Below, piece by piece: positions 16,418-24,781 of a stretch of 64,000 nucleotides of DNA; position 1 is the stretch's first letter, and each line of letters starts with the position of its first letter. The notes below the pieces were generated by a model. The model had not been told where the DNA came from and searched no databases. It worked only from the letters and a program-made list of their open reading frames with translations. The stretch is from Paenarthrobacter aurescens (GTDB lineage: Bacteria; Actinomycetota; Actinomycetes; Actinomycetales; Micrococcaceae), in NCBI RefSeq assembly GCF_025421775.1, contig NZ_JAOEFX010000003.1, positions 124,001 to 188,000 of the forward strand. The letters are read 5' to 3'. Position numbers and translations under genes: made by a program.

Positions 16418-17725
16418 ATGCCTACACTCGCACAACAGCTCGTGCAGTTCCTGATGAGCCTGTTCAACGATCCCGACGCCGCTGAAGATTTCGTCAGGGA
16501 TCCGGAAGCGGCCCTTGCCGCAGCCGGCCTCAGGGACGTTTCCTCAGCGGACGTCGACGCAGTTCGCCCCGTGGTCCTGGACTATGCGCCCATCAACGCG
16601 CGCTCGTCGTTTGACCGTGAATACAACACCGGCGGAAATCACGGCTCCACTGGCGGCGGCGCCACATGGGGTGGAGACAACGACGATGACCGCCCCAACG
16701 GCGGCGGACGCCCCGATCATGACGACGACCACGGCGGTGGCGGCGGCGCTGGTGGTGGCTGGGATGGCCATGACGACGACCATGACCATGACCATGACGA
16801 TGACCACGACGGCGGCGGACATGGCGGCGGTGGTGGTGGCTGGGGCGGCCATGACGACGATGATGACCACGACGGCGGCGGACATGGCGGCGGCGGTGGC
16901 TGGGGTGGTGGCGATGACCACGATGATCACGCGCACGCCGTTCAGCAACTGGTCCACGTGGTGAACAACTACTCGTACACCACCAACATCGACGACCGCG
17001 ACACCATCACCGACCAGTCGGTGAACCAGAACATCTGGGCTGACGGGGACGTGACGCAGCTCTTCAACCAGGACGCAGTGGTTGCCTCGGGTGACGGTGC
17101 CATTGCTGCCGGCGACGACGTGAAGGACTCCGGCAACACGACGACGAGCACTTCGACCACCACCACCAATACCGACGACCACTCCTTCAACATCAGCGAG
17201 TCGGGCCCTGGTGACGTTGAGGTTGGCAATACGGACATCGAGGTCAAGGACTCGTTCAACGACAACTCCGACCACTCGGTGACCAAGGACTCCTACAACA
17301 CCGATGTTGATGTTGACGTCGATATTGAGGACTCCTTCAACGAGGACAACTCCAGCCATACGGACAATTCGAACAACTCCGTCAATGTCTCCGATTCGTT
17401 CAACGACAACTCCACCGATGTGGACGTTGAGGACGTCCAGCTCATCCACGACTCCGTGGTGGTCCAGGACAACGAGCTCGATCTGGAGTACTCGCCGGAC
17501 AATTCCACCAACGTCGAAGTAGACGACGTCAATGTCATCAACGATTCCATCGTGGTGGCGGACAACGAGGTGGAGTACACCAACATCGAAGACAACGTGG
17601 TGGTGGCGGACAACGAACTGGAATTCGACAACTCCACCAACCTGGACGTCGAAGACGTGGATGTCGAGTACAACGACATCGACGATTCGATCGTCGTGGC
17701 CGACAACGATGTTGAAATCGATTAG
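16418..17725 (+). CDS. IniB-like protein: IniB N-terminal domain plus Asp/His/Gly- and Asp/Asn-rich repeats
   Basis: A 435-residue, very acidic protein. Residues 1-60 match the IniB N-terminal domain (LVQFLMSLFNDPDAAEDFVR, then DPEAALAAAGL). Residues about 90-175 are Gly/His/Asp-rich blocks (GGGHGGGGG alternating with DDDHD). The rest is Asp/Asn/Val/Thr-rich, with repeats such as DSFNDNS and (I/V)VVADNE(V/L)E. No signal peptide or membrane helix is visible. In mycobacteria iniB is induced with iniA and iniC by cell-wall inhibitors. The His/Asp blocks could bind metal ions and the Asn/Asp tail could form a beta-rich repeat, but this is inference. RBS GAGGGAG precedes the ATG. Confidence 0.82.
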   Translation: MPTLAQQLVQFLMSLFNDPDAAEDFVRDPEAALAAAGLRDVSSADVDAVRPVVLDYAPINARSSFDREYNTGGNHGSTGGGATWGGDNDDDRPNGGGRPDHDDDHGGGGGAGGGWDGHDDDHDHDHDDDHDGGGHGGGGGGWGGHDDDDDHDGGGHGGGGGWGGGDDHDDHAHAVQQLVHVVNNYSYTTNIDDRDTITDQSVNQNIWADGDVTQLFNQDAVVASGDGAIAAGDDVKDSGNTTTSTSTTTTNTDDHSFNISESGPGDVEVGNTDIEVKDSFNDNSDHSVTKDSYNTDVDVDVDIEDSFNEDNSSHTDNSNNSVNVSDSFNDNSTDVDVEDVQLIHDSVVVQDNELDLEYSPDNSTNVEVDDVNVINDSIVVADNEVEYTNIEDNVVVADNELEFDNSTNLDVEDVDVEYNDIDDSIVVADNDVEID

Positions 17726-17779
17726 CACCAAGGAGATCCGAAAGGCGTAGCGAAAGCTGCGACGCGAAGTACCCCAGCA

Positions 17780-17813
17780 GTGCCCGGCAGGCGGATCGTC
17801 GTCTGCCGGGCAC
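17780..17813 (+). terminator. hairpin between iniB-like and dynamin genes
   Basis: Perfect 11-bp stem GTGCCCGGCAG (17780-17790) / CTGCCGGGCAC (17803-17813) without a strong U-run. It probably attenuates or processes the transcript so that the IniB-like protein exceeds the GTPases. Confidence 0.6.
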
Positions 17814-17853
17814 TTCGTGGCCCCGACGAGGCAGGCAGAGCAAAGGACAGGCT

Positions 17854-19743
17854 GTGGCGGAAACAGTACGCATGACCACGTTGGTGGAGCAGGGCATGGC
17901 GCTGGTGGGGGAACGGAATGATCTGAGGCGGCGGTTGGAAAACACCCGCAACCGCCTGCAGGATCCGAGCGTCCGCGTGATCGTCGTGGGCGAGTTCAAG
18001 CAAGGCAAGAGCCAACTCGTCAATGCTTTGGTGAATGCACCCGTCTGCCCTGTGGACGACGACATTGCCACCACAGTGCCAACCGTCATACGGCAGGGGG
18101 ATCCGGCGTCGGCCGTTGTCCTTGTTCCAAGCGCGGACGGGCCCACACCAGACGCAGGCCTTGAGGGAGACTCCGGGGGCCCGGAAGGCGGGCTGGAGCG
18201 CCAACCAGTACATCTTGACCAGCTCGCGGAATACGTATCCGAGAAGGGCAATCCGGGCAATGCAAAGAAGATCGTTGCCGCCGAGGTTTTACTGCCGCGG
18301 AAACTGCTGGCTGGCGGGCTTACGGTAGTGGATTCGCCCGGGGTTGGCGGGCTGGGTTCCACCCACACGCTGACCACGTTGACTGCCTTGCCCTCTGCGC
18401 ACGCCGTGGTGTTCGTTTCAGATGCGTCCCAGGAATACACCGAACCGGAGATGCGGTTCCTGCGCCAGGCCATGCGCATCAGCCCCAACGTGGTGTGCGT
18501 GCTGTCCAAGACCGATCTCTATCCGAGTTGGCGCCAGATTGCGGAGTTGGACCGGAAACACCTCGCCGATGTGGGACCCGGTATTCCCCTGTTCCCGGTC
18601 TCCTCCGAGCTGCGCCTCCAGGCAGCCCGGCTGCAGGACACAGAACTGAACGCCGAATCAGGATTTCCCGCATTGATCGCACACCTGAGAAACAACATCG
18701 TGGGGGAGGCCGCCAGAATTCAACGGCGATCCGTTGGCCATGACCTGTTATCCGTCACGGAGAACCTCAGGCTGGCCTTGCAGTCCGAACTCGGAGCCTT
18801 GGAGAACCCCGAGGGAACTCCGCAGATGATCGCCGGGTTGAAGGCTGCCAAGGAGGACGCAGACCAGCTGCGCAAACGATCCGCCCGCTGGCAGATCACC
18901 CTCAACGATGGCATCGGGGACCTCATCGCGGACATGGAGTATGACCTGAAGGACAGGCTCCGCCGTATCCAACGCGAAGCCGAAACGGCCATTGACCACG
19001 GCGACCCTGGACCCGCATGGGAGCAGTTCACCCAGTGGTTGGAACAGAGTACTGCTGCTGCAGTCTCGGATACGTTTGTCTGGACCAGTGAACGTGCCCA
19101 GTGGTTGGCCACCCAGGTAGCGGATCACTTTTCCGAAGACGAAGTGGCGCTGCCTGCGCTGAAGGTATCCGATACGGGCGGCGTGCTGGACCCGGTGGCT
19201 GACATTCAGATGATGGAAGACGGGCGGTTGGGTCCTCTGCAAAAGGTGCTGATCGGGATGCGCGGGTCCTACGGCGGCGTCCTGATGTTTGGTCTGCTGA
19301 CGGGCATCTTCGGGATGGCGCTCATCAATCCGCTGTCCGTGGGAGCGGGGCTCCTGCTGGGCCGGAAAGCGTTCAGGGAGGACAAAGCAGCACGGCTCAA
19401 GCAGCGGCAGTCGGAAGCCAAGATCCTGGTGAGGAAGCACGTTGACGACGTGGTCTTCCAGGTGGGGAAACAGCTCAAGGACAGGCTGCGGCTGGTCCAG
19501 CGCGCTACCAGGGACCATTTCACGGAAATTGCCGAAGAGCACCACCGTTCCCTGGCCGAATCCGTGGCTGCGGCGCAGAAGGCAGCAGCCACGTACGCGG
19601 TGGAGCGGGATATGAGAATCAAGGACATACGGAACCAACTCAAGGGCGTGGACGCACTCAGCAAGGCCGCGCAGCAGGTGCAGGAAGACCAGTCCTTGGA
19701 GAATCAACCCAACCAAGCACCTTCGGCAGTCCCGGCGGGATGA
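17854..19743 (+). CDS. bacterial dynamin-like GTPase, IniA type
   Basis: A 629-residue dynamin-superfamily protein. G1 is GEFKQGKS (46-53), G2 the threonines in ATTVPT, G3 DSPGVGG (about 160) and G4 SKTD (about 219). A long helical stalk follows, with a hydrophobic segment at about 470-505 (VLMFGLLTGIFGMALINPL) that fits the membrane paddle of mycobacterial IniA, which tethers and cuts membranes. The GTG start at 17854 has AAAGGA upstream. The gene overlaps the next GTPase gene by four bases (ATGA), so the pair is translationally coupled and likely acts together at the membrane. Confidence 0.88.
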   Translation: MAETVRMTTLVEQGMALVGERNDLRRRLENTRNRLQDPSVRVIVVGEFKQGKSQLVNALVNAPVCPVDDDIATTVPTVIRQGDPASAVVLVPSADGPTPDAGLEGDSGGPEGGLERQPVHLDQLAEYVSEKGNPGNAKKIVAAEVLLPRKLLAGGLTVVDSPGVGGLGSTHTLTTLTALPSAHAVVFVSDASQEYTEPEMRFLRQAMRISPNVVCVLSKTDLYPSWRQIAELDRKHLADVGPGIPLFPVSSELRLQAARLQDTELNAESGFPALIAHLRNNIVGEAARIQRRSVGHDLLSVTENLRLALQSELGALENPEGTPQMIAGLKAAKEDADQLRKRSARWQITLNDGIGDLIADMEYDLKDRLRRIQREAETAIDHGDPGPAWEQFTQWLEQSTAAAVSDTFVWTSERAQWLATQVADHFSEDEVALPALKVSDTGGVLDPVADIQMMEDGRLGPLQKVLIGMRGSYGGVLMFGLLTGIFGMALINPLSVGAGLLLGRKAFREDKAARLKQRQSEAKILVRKHVDDVVFQVGKQLKDRLRLVQRATRDHFTEIAEEHHRSLAESVAAAQKAAATYAVERDMRIKDIRNQLKGVDALSKAAQQVQEDQSLENQPNQAPSAVPAG

Positions 19744-21215
19744 TGGAACCGGGAATTGCCGGAGCCTGGGAACTGCTGCGGCAAGCCAGGGACGTCTTCC
19801 ATGATGACGCGGCAGCGCTCGCCGTGGTGGCAGATCTTCAGGACCGGTTGGAAGGGCCATTGCGGATAGCTGTTGCCGGAATGGTCAAAGCCGGGAAATC
19901 AACGCTCCTCAACGCCATCATTGGCGAGGAAATAGCGCCCACCGACGCCGGGGAATGCACCCGCGTAGTCACGTGGTACCGGTATGGGCACACTCCGAAA
20001 ATCACGCTCTACCCGTTCACGGGCGGACCCCGGACCCTCCCTGTCACCCGTGAGGATGGGCGCCTGGTCTTTTCCTTGGGCGATGTTCAGGCCGGGGTCG
20101 TGGAGCGTTTGGTCGTGGACTGGCCAGCAGCCAGCCTGCGGGACCTTACACTGATCGATACGCCCGGCATAGCCTCGTTGTCGCAGGACGTTTCCGGCCG
20201 ATCCACCGCCTTCCTGTTGCCGGAAGACGCCCCCATGGCGGCGGACGCCGTCATCTATCTCATGCGGCATCTGCACGCCTCCGACGTCCGCTTCCTGGAA
20301 TCCTTCAAGGACACCGCCGCCGGCCAATCCGGTACCGTCAATGCCCTGGCGGTCCTGTCCCGGGCTGACGAGATCGGGGCCGGGAGGATCGATTCCCTCA
20401 TCTCCGCGGCAGTCATCGCCGACAGGTACAGCCGCGACCAAAGCCTGAGGCCCCTTGCCTTGGGCGTTGTTCCGGTTGCAGGATTGCTGGCCCAAAGCTC
20501 ACGCACAATGCGCCAATCGGATGTCGAAGCCATGAAACAACTGGCCCAGATGGATAAGAACCACCGGGAGCGGCTGATGCTGTCCGCGGACCGCTTTGTT
20601 CGCGTCGCTGGGCCGGAGGGCCTTGACCAGGACATGAAAGCCTCCTTGGTGCAAAGGTTCGGTCTGTTTGGGATCCGGTTGGCCGTCGCCCTGATCCGCG
20701 GCGGGACCACCGATCCCACGGAGTTGGCACACGAATTGGCTCGCCGCAGCGGTCTCGGCAGACTGCTCGACACCATCGAGTACCTCTTCCAGACACGCGC
20801 TGACGCACTCAAGGCGCGTGCCGCCGTCGTAGGTTTGCAGTCCTTACTGGGCGTTGCTCCCACCGGCCGCACAGCATCGCTGGAAGCTGCCCTGGAGAGG
20901 CTTCAAACCGGCGCCCACGAGTTCCGGGAGCTGAAACTTTTGGCAGCGTTGCGGACCGGTGGCATCGGCATCGGTCCTGAGCAGACGGCAGAAGCCGAGC
21001 GGTTGGTGGGCGGGCGCGGCAGCACAGTTGCCCTGCGGCTGGGACTGGAACCGGACGCAAGTGCCGGGCACATCAGCGAGGCTGCCCGGGACTGTTTGAA
21101 CCGGTGGCGGCTGATCGCGGAAAATCCACTGACAGACCCATCGGGCCTGGAGGCCTGCCGTGTTGTCATCCGCAGCTGCGAAGGAATGCTGGCTGCTATG
21201 CCCGCCGTTCGCTGA
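19740..21215 (+). CDS. bacterial dynamin-like GTPase, IniC type
   Basis: A 491-residue partner of the preceding protein. G1 is GMVKAGKS (47-54), G3 DTPGIAS (about 140) and G4 SRAD (about 206). It is shorter than the first GTPase and lacks an equally strong hydrophobic paddle, matching the IniA/IniC size asymmetry in mycobacteria. Start may be ATG 19740 or 19743; both overlap the upstream stop. Its last 20 bases overlap the 3' end of the convergent gene at 21196. By context it works with the IniA-like protein in membrane remodelling under envelope stress. Confidence 0.86.
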   Translation: MMEPGIAGAWELLRQARDVFHDDAAALAVVADLQDRLEGPLRIAVAGMVKAGKSTLLNAIIGEEIAPTDAGECTRVVTWYRYGHTPKITLYPFTGGPRTLPVTREDGRLVFSLGDVQAGVVERLVVDWPAASLRDLTLIDTPGIASLSQDVSGRSTAFLLPEDAPMAADAVIYLMRHLHASDVRFLESFKDTAAGQSGTVNALAVLSRADEIGAGRIDSLISAAVIADRYSRDQSLRPLALGVVPVAGLLAQSSRTMRQSDVEAMKQLAQMDKNHRERLMLSADRFVRVAGPEGLDQDMKASLVQRFGLFGIRLAVALIRGGTTDPTELAHELARRSGLGRLLDTIEYLFQTRADALKARAAVVGLQSLLGVAPTGRTASLEAALERLQTGAHEFRELKLLAALRTGGIGIGPEQTAEAERLVGGRGSTVALRLGLEPDASAGHISEAARDCLNRWRLIAENPLTDPSGLEACRVVIRSCEGMLAAMPAVR

Positions 21216-21798
21216 GCAACCAGGCAGTAGTCGATGGGAAGAACAGCAGGATCAGGCCGGCTGCGGCGAGGATGAACTGAGCAGCCAACAGCGCTGTGGC
21301 CATGGTTCCGTCCGCCCCGGGCGCCACCACAAAGTCGGCGGTAATCACCGTGACCACCGCGTGCAGGAGGACCAACGGTGCCAATGCCCACCGCGCCCAG
21401 AGGCGGCGCTTGAAAAGCACGGCCAACAGGACCGCTTCCATGGCTGCAACCAAGGCAAGCATGGCGAGGCTTCCCAGGAATACGACGGCGGTTGCCCCCT
21501 CTACTGCCTGAGCGTCGCCGTCGGGAACCAGGCCTCCGATGACGGCCTTCAGGCGTTCAAAGTGGGAATCACGGCCGAGGAAGCCCGTCACCACGACGGC
21601 GATTCCCGCCACGAAGCTCGCCACCCACAACGAACGGGAGAGCCGCGCGGGACCCGGCGGCCTGACAACCGCCTCTATGGGCGGCGGCGTGGACAGGGAA
21701 ATGCCCGGGCGGGGTGGTGGTGCGGGGGGTGTTGCCGGCCCGCTGGCTGATGGTGTGGTGGAAGGTGACTGCCGTGAACCATCAGCTTGCTGGGCCAT
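21196..21798 (-). CDS. four-helix membrane protein of unknown function
   Basis: A 200-residue protein. The first ~50 residues are Pro/Ser/Thr-rich and cytosolic; four membrane helices follow at about 55-75, 102-125, 135-158 and 165-188. No recognised family motif. It lies 6 nt downstream of the PLD-N-type gene and probably shares its transcript. Its 3' end overlaps the iniC-like gene by 20 bases in convergent orientation, so read-through from either side would give antisense RNA. Confidence 0.7.
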   Translation of the reverse strand: MAQQADGSRQSPSTTPSASGPATPPAPPPRPGISLSTPPPIEAVVRPPGPARLSRSLWVASFVAGIAVVVTGFLGRDSHFERLKAVIGGLVPDGDAQAVEGATAVVFLGSLAMLALVAAMEAVLLAVLFKRRLWARWALAPLVLLHAVVTVITADFVVAPGADGTMATALLAAQFILAAAGLILLFFPSTTAWLLSERRA

Positions 21799-21804
21799 GT
21801 TTAC

Positions 21805-22239
21805 CTACTTCAGTTCGTCGGTGTCATGGGGGTCCGGCTCGCTCCGCTTGGCATCGCCGGGTTTGAAACCGTTGCCTTTGGCGTCACCGTCAGCATCGGA
21901 CGGCTTGTCGCCGCGTTGCTTGGCATCGTGTTCAGCCTTGAGCTTCTTCAAGCGATCATCCTCAGCCTGCTTACGGCGGCGGGTTTCGAGGTTTCGGAGG
22001 AATTCGGGGTCGTCGTCCGGGGCCGTGGGCTGGCGGCGGACGGGCTTGGCCGTGGGCTTGTTGTAAGGACGGCCGAAGATAAACCAAAGGATGGCGCCCA
22101 GCAGCGGCAGGACGATCTGCACAATGATCCATGCAGGCTTGGAAATGCCGCGCGTCAGCCGCCCATCGGTACGGATAACATCCACGAGGGCGTAGACAAA
22201 GATGACAAGTACTATGACGACGCCTACAACCCGGAGCAT
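21805..22239 (-). CDS. PLD nuclease N-terminal domain (PLDNc) small membrane protein
   Basis: A 144-residue protein. Residues 1-60 have two membrane helices with the typical PLDNc/cardiolipin-synthase N-terminal pattern (YALVDVIRTDG, KPAWIIVQIVLPLLGAILWF, IFGRPYN). The remainder is a charged cytosolic tail rich in Lys, Asp and Arg. These proteins lack the phospholipase catalytic domain; their function is unknown. TAGACT lies 6 nt upstream of the ATG, suggesting leaderless transcription of this gene and the one at 21196. Confidence 0.82.
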   Translation of the reverse strand: MLRVVGVVIVLVIFVYALVDVIRTDGRLTRGISKPAWIIVQIVLPLLGAILWFIFGRPYNKPTAKPVRRQPTAPDDDPEFLRNLETRRRKQAEDDRLKKLKAEHDAKQRGDKPSDADGDAKGNGFKPGDAKRSEPDPHDTDELK

Positions 22240-22326
22240 GCACCAAGTCTAGTCGCCGGAAGCCAATCACTGGACGCCCTGTTCCGGCTGTGATCAGAGT
22301 GCAACCATCAGGGCGGCTAAACTTGG

Positions 22327-22638
22327 ATGGTGGCTTTCCTGAAGTATTCCCTCATCCGTCTGGCGCTGTTCGTGCCGTTGTTCATTGTCTTCGCTCTTTT
22401 GCAGGTGGGCCTGCTGCCGGCGGCCGTCTTCGCAGGGCTCATGGCTTTCGCCATCAGCTACCTCTTTTTCCAGAAACAGCGCGACGCCGCCACTGCCGCA
22501 ATGCGCGAACGGTTCTCCGGGCGGGCCAAGCCCATCCGCACCGCCGGCGAGGTTGAAGACGCCGCCGCGGAGGACGGCTTGGTAGAGAAGAACCCGGACA
22601 TCGCAGTCAATAACGACAAGCGCCCGGGTTCCGTCTAG
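22327..22638 (+). CDS. DUF4229 small membrane protein
   Basis: A ~103-residue protein with two membrane helices (about 8-28 and 32-50) ending in FFQKQRD, then a charged tail; this fits the actinobacterial DUF4229 family. Function unknown. A TAAACT hexamer ends 3 nt before ATG 22327 and 6 nt before GTG 22330, so a leaderless start at the GTG is possible and would shorten the protein by one residue. The gene is often near menaquinone genes, as here, where it converges on menA across a bidirectional terminator. Confidence 0.8.
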   Translation: MVAFLKYSLIRLALFVPLFIVFALLQVGLLPAAVFAGLMAFAISYLFFQKQRDAATAAMRERFSGRAKPIRTAGEVEDAAAEDGLVEKNPDIAVNNDKRPGSV

Positions 22639-22639
22639 G

Positions 22640-22700
22640 AGTTTTTGTACAGCTAACGCCCCCAAGAAGCCTTCTTGAGGGCGTTAGCTGTACAAAAACT
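22640..22700. terminator. 61-nt bidirectional terminator element, copy 1
   Basis: Arms AGTTTTTGTACAGCTAACG... (22640-22661) and its exact complement (22679-22700) enclose CAAGAAG/CTTCTTG. The A and T runs at the outer ends suit termination in both directions between DUF4229 (+) and menA (-). A second copy of the same length lies at 62946-63006. Confidence 0.9.
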
Positions 22701-23581
22701 TAGAAGCCGCGGCTCAGGATCAGGCCCAGCGAGAAGAGCAGGCTGTATCCGAGGTTGATCAGGCCGGTCTGCTTAAGCACCGGAATGAGGCTCTTGCGCT
22801 TCTTTCCGTTGACCATCAGCCAGGCGGGCATCAAGCACGCGGGGATCAGCAGCAGGACGATCAGCATCCATGGCTTGGTGGGTGCCAGCACGATCACCAG
22901 CAGGATGGCGACGGCCAGCATCAGCACGTAGCTTTCACGGGCGTGCCGGTCCCCAAGCCGCACTGCCAAGGTCCGCTTTCCGGCGGCTGTATCCGTGGGG
23001 ATGTCCCTGACATTGTTGGCCATCAACAAGGCACACGCGATGAGTCCCGTACCGATCGCGCCGACCACGGCGGCCAGGCTGACTTGTCCGGCCTGCGTGT
23101 AGGTGGTGCCGAGGGTGGCAACGAGCCCGAAGAAGACGAACACAAAGATATCGCCCAGGCCCATGTAGCCATAGGGATTCTTGCCGCCCGTATAACCCCA
23201 GGCTGCCAGGACGCAGCCGATACCCACCAGGATCAGCCACCACGTTTGGGTGATGATCACCAGGATCAGGCCGCAGATCATCGCGGCGCCGAACAGCCCG
23301 AACGCGGCCCACTTCACCTGCTCCGGCAACGCAGCACCGGAGCCGACAAGACGCAGAGGGCCAACGCGTTCCTCGTCCGTGCCACGAATGCCATCAGAGT
23401 AGTCATTGGCGTAGTTGACGCCGATTTGGAGAAGGAGCGCGACGAGCGCCGCCAGGATTGCGTTCGGCAGCCGGAACGCTTGGAGCTCGTACGCCGCTGC
23501 CGAACCGATCAGGACGGGCGCGATGGCCGCGGGCAGTGTACGGAGCCGGGCTCCTTGAATCCATTGTGCAGCTGTCGCCAC
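22700..23581 (-). CDS. menA: 1,4-dihydroxy-2-naphthoate polyprenyltransferase
   Basis: A 293-residue UbiA-family membrane protein with eight or nine hydrophobic helices. The aspartate-rich prenyl-diphosphate site NYANDYSDGIRG is at about residues 55-67, and the second site region ANNVRDIPTD is near 190. It attaches the polyprenyl chain to DHNA, giving demethylmenaquinone, the membrane step of menaquinone synthesis. GTG start. It is the last gene of the menB-menE-menA run, 51 bp after menE, and its TAA touches the shared terminator. Confidence 0.95.
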   Translation of the reverse strand: MATAAQWIQGARLRTLPAAIAPVLIGSAAAYELQAFRLPNAILAALVALLLQIGVNYANDYSDGIRGTDEERVGPLRLVGSGAALPEQVKWAAFGLFGAAMICGLILVIITQTWWLILVGIGCVLAAWGYTGGKNPYGYMGLGDIFVFVFFGLVATLGTTYTQAGQVSLAAVVGAIGTGLIACALLMANNVRDIPTDTAAGKRTLAVRLGDRHARESYVLMLAVAILLVIVLAPTKPWMLIVLLLIPACLMPAWLMVNGKKRKSLIPVLKQTGLINLGYSLLFSLGLILSRGF

Positions 23582-23632
23582 GTGTAGTACCTCGTGTGTT
23601 TCGCGGTTGATCTTTAGCGGAGAAGAACGTGT

Positions 23633-24772
23633 CTATTGTCCCTGATGCAGGTTGGAAAGCTGTTCAATCATGGCCAGTCGGTCCGGTTTTCCATTGGGCA
23701 GCATGAGTAGTTCCTTGTCCGCGAGCACCGTCTTGGGGGCCAGGACCCCCAGGGCAGCTTCGCGGCGGGATGTGAATCCGTTGATTCCTTCGGGGCTGGG
23801 ATCGGTCATGGCCACGTACGCCACAACGGCTTGGCCCCACTCGCGCGAGGGAACGCCGGCGACGAAAGCCGCGTTGACGCCGTCGAGCTCTTCCAGCTTG
23901 CGTTGGATGTACGCGGCTGAGGCTTTGACGCCGCCGGTGATGATGACGTCGTCGGCGCGGCCCAGTACGGTGAGTTTGCCTTCGCCGGAGAGCTCGCCAA
24001 GGTCGCCGGTGACGTACCAGCGGACACCCTCTTCCTCGAAGAATGCAGCCTTTGAGGCGCGCGCGGCGTCTACGTAGCCTGCCGCCACGGTGTCGCCGCC
24101 CAGCAGGATGCGGCCTTCCAGTTCGCCCTCACCGATGCGGACCTCGACGCCGTCCAGCGGCTCGCCGTCGTAGACGCACCCGCCACAGGTTTCGGCTGAG
24201 CCGTAGGTGGTGACTACCTTGAGCCCTTCGGCGTGGGCGGTCGCGAGGAGATCGGGTGAAGCGGGCGCCCCGCCCAGCAGGATCGCGTTGAAGCGGCGCA
24301 GCACAGCGAGCGTTTCGGGAGTGGGGGAGTCCAGGAGCCGCTGCAGTTGCGTGGGCACCAGGGACGTGAAGCGGATCTTGTCCGTCAGTTCCTCAGCGGC
24401 AGCGGTGAAGGCCTCCGGAGTGAAGCCGTTCGACTGGTCCATCACCCACGGACGCGTGCCGGCGTAGAGCGAGCGGACCAGGACCTGCACACCTGCCACG
24501 TATTGCAGCGGGAGCGCCAGCAGCCACTGGCCTTCGCCGCGCAGGGCCATGGCGGTTGACACGGACGAGGCGGCCAGGGCGTCAACAGTCAGGACGGTTG
24601 CCTTCGGCGTACCAGTCGAGCCGGAGGTGCGGACCACCACTGCGGCATCCTCGACGCCGGTCTCCACCGGGACAGCCTGCGGCTCGCCGTTTTCGCCCGG
24701 GACGATTTCGACGGCGGGGCCCTCACCGTGGAGGGCAGCCATCAGGGCTTTCAGTACGGGATCGATGTCCAC
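23633..24772 (-). CDS. menE: o-succinylbenzoate-CoA ligase
   Basis: A 379-residue AMP-forming ligase of the ANL superfamily, short like actinobacterial MenE. The P-loop RTSGSTGTPKATVLT is at about residues 49-63, VTTYGSAETCGG follows near 190, and the C-terminal hinge YVTGDLGEL and GRADDVIITGGVKAS are intact, although the catalytic lysine region is compact (PNGKPDRL). It activates o-succinylbenzoate with CoA for menaquinone. Start is GTG 24772, 9 bp after the menB stop, so it is in the same operon. Confidence 0.93.
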   Translation of the reverse strand: MDIDPVLKALMAALHGEGPAVEIVPGENGEPQAVPVETGVEDAAVVVRTSGSTGTPKATVLTVDALAASSVSTAMALRGEGQWLLALPLQYVAGVQVLVRSLYAGTRPWVMDQSNGFTPEAFTAAAEELTDKIRFTSLVPTQLQRLLDSPTPETLAVLRRFNAILLGGAPASPDLLATAHAEGLKVVTTYGSAETCGGCVYDGEPLDGVEVRIGEGELEGRILLGGDTVAAGYVDAARASKAAFFEEEGVRWYVTGDLGELSGEGKLTVLGRADDVIITGGVKASAAYIQRKLEELDGVNAAFVAGVPSREWGQAVVAYVAMTDPSPEGINGFTSRREAALGVLAPKTVLADKELLMLPNGKPDRLAMIEQLSNLHQGQ

Positions 24773-24781
24773 GGGGGAGTC

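Noticed and set aside
16544..17731. 395-codon antisense frame over the iniB-like gene
   Set aside because: Low-complexity Val/Ile-rich translation is the complement of the Asp/Asn repeats.
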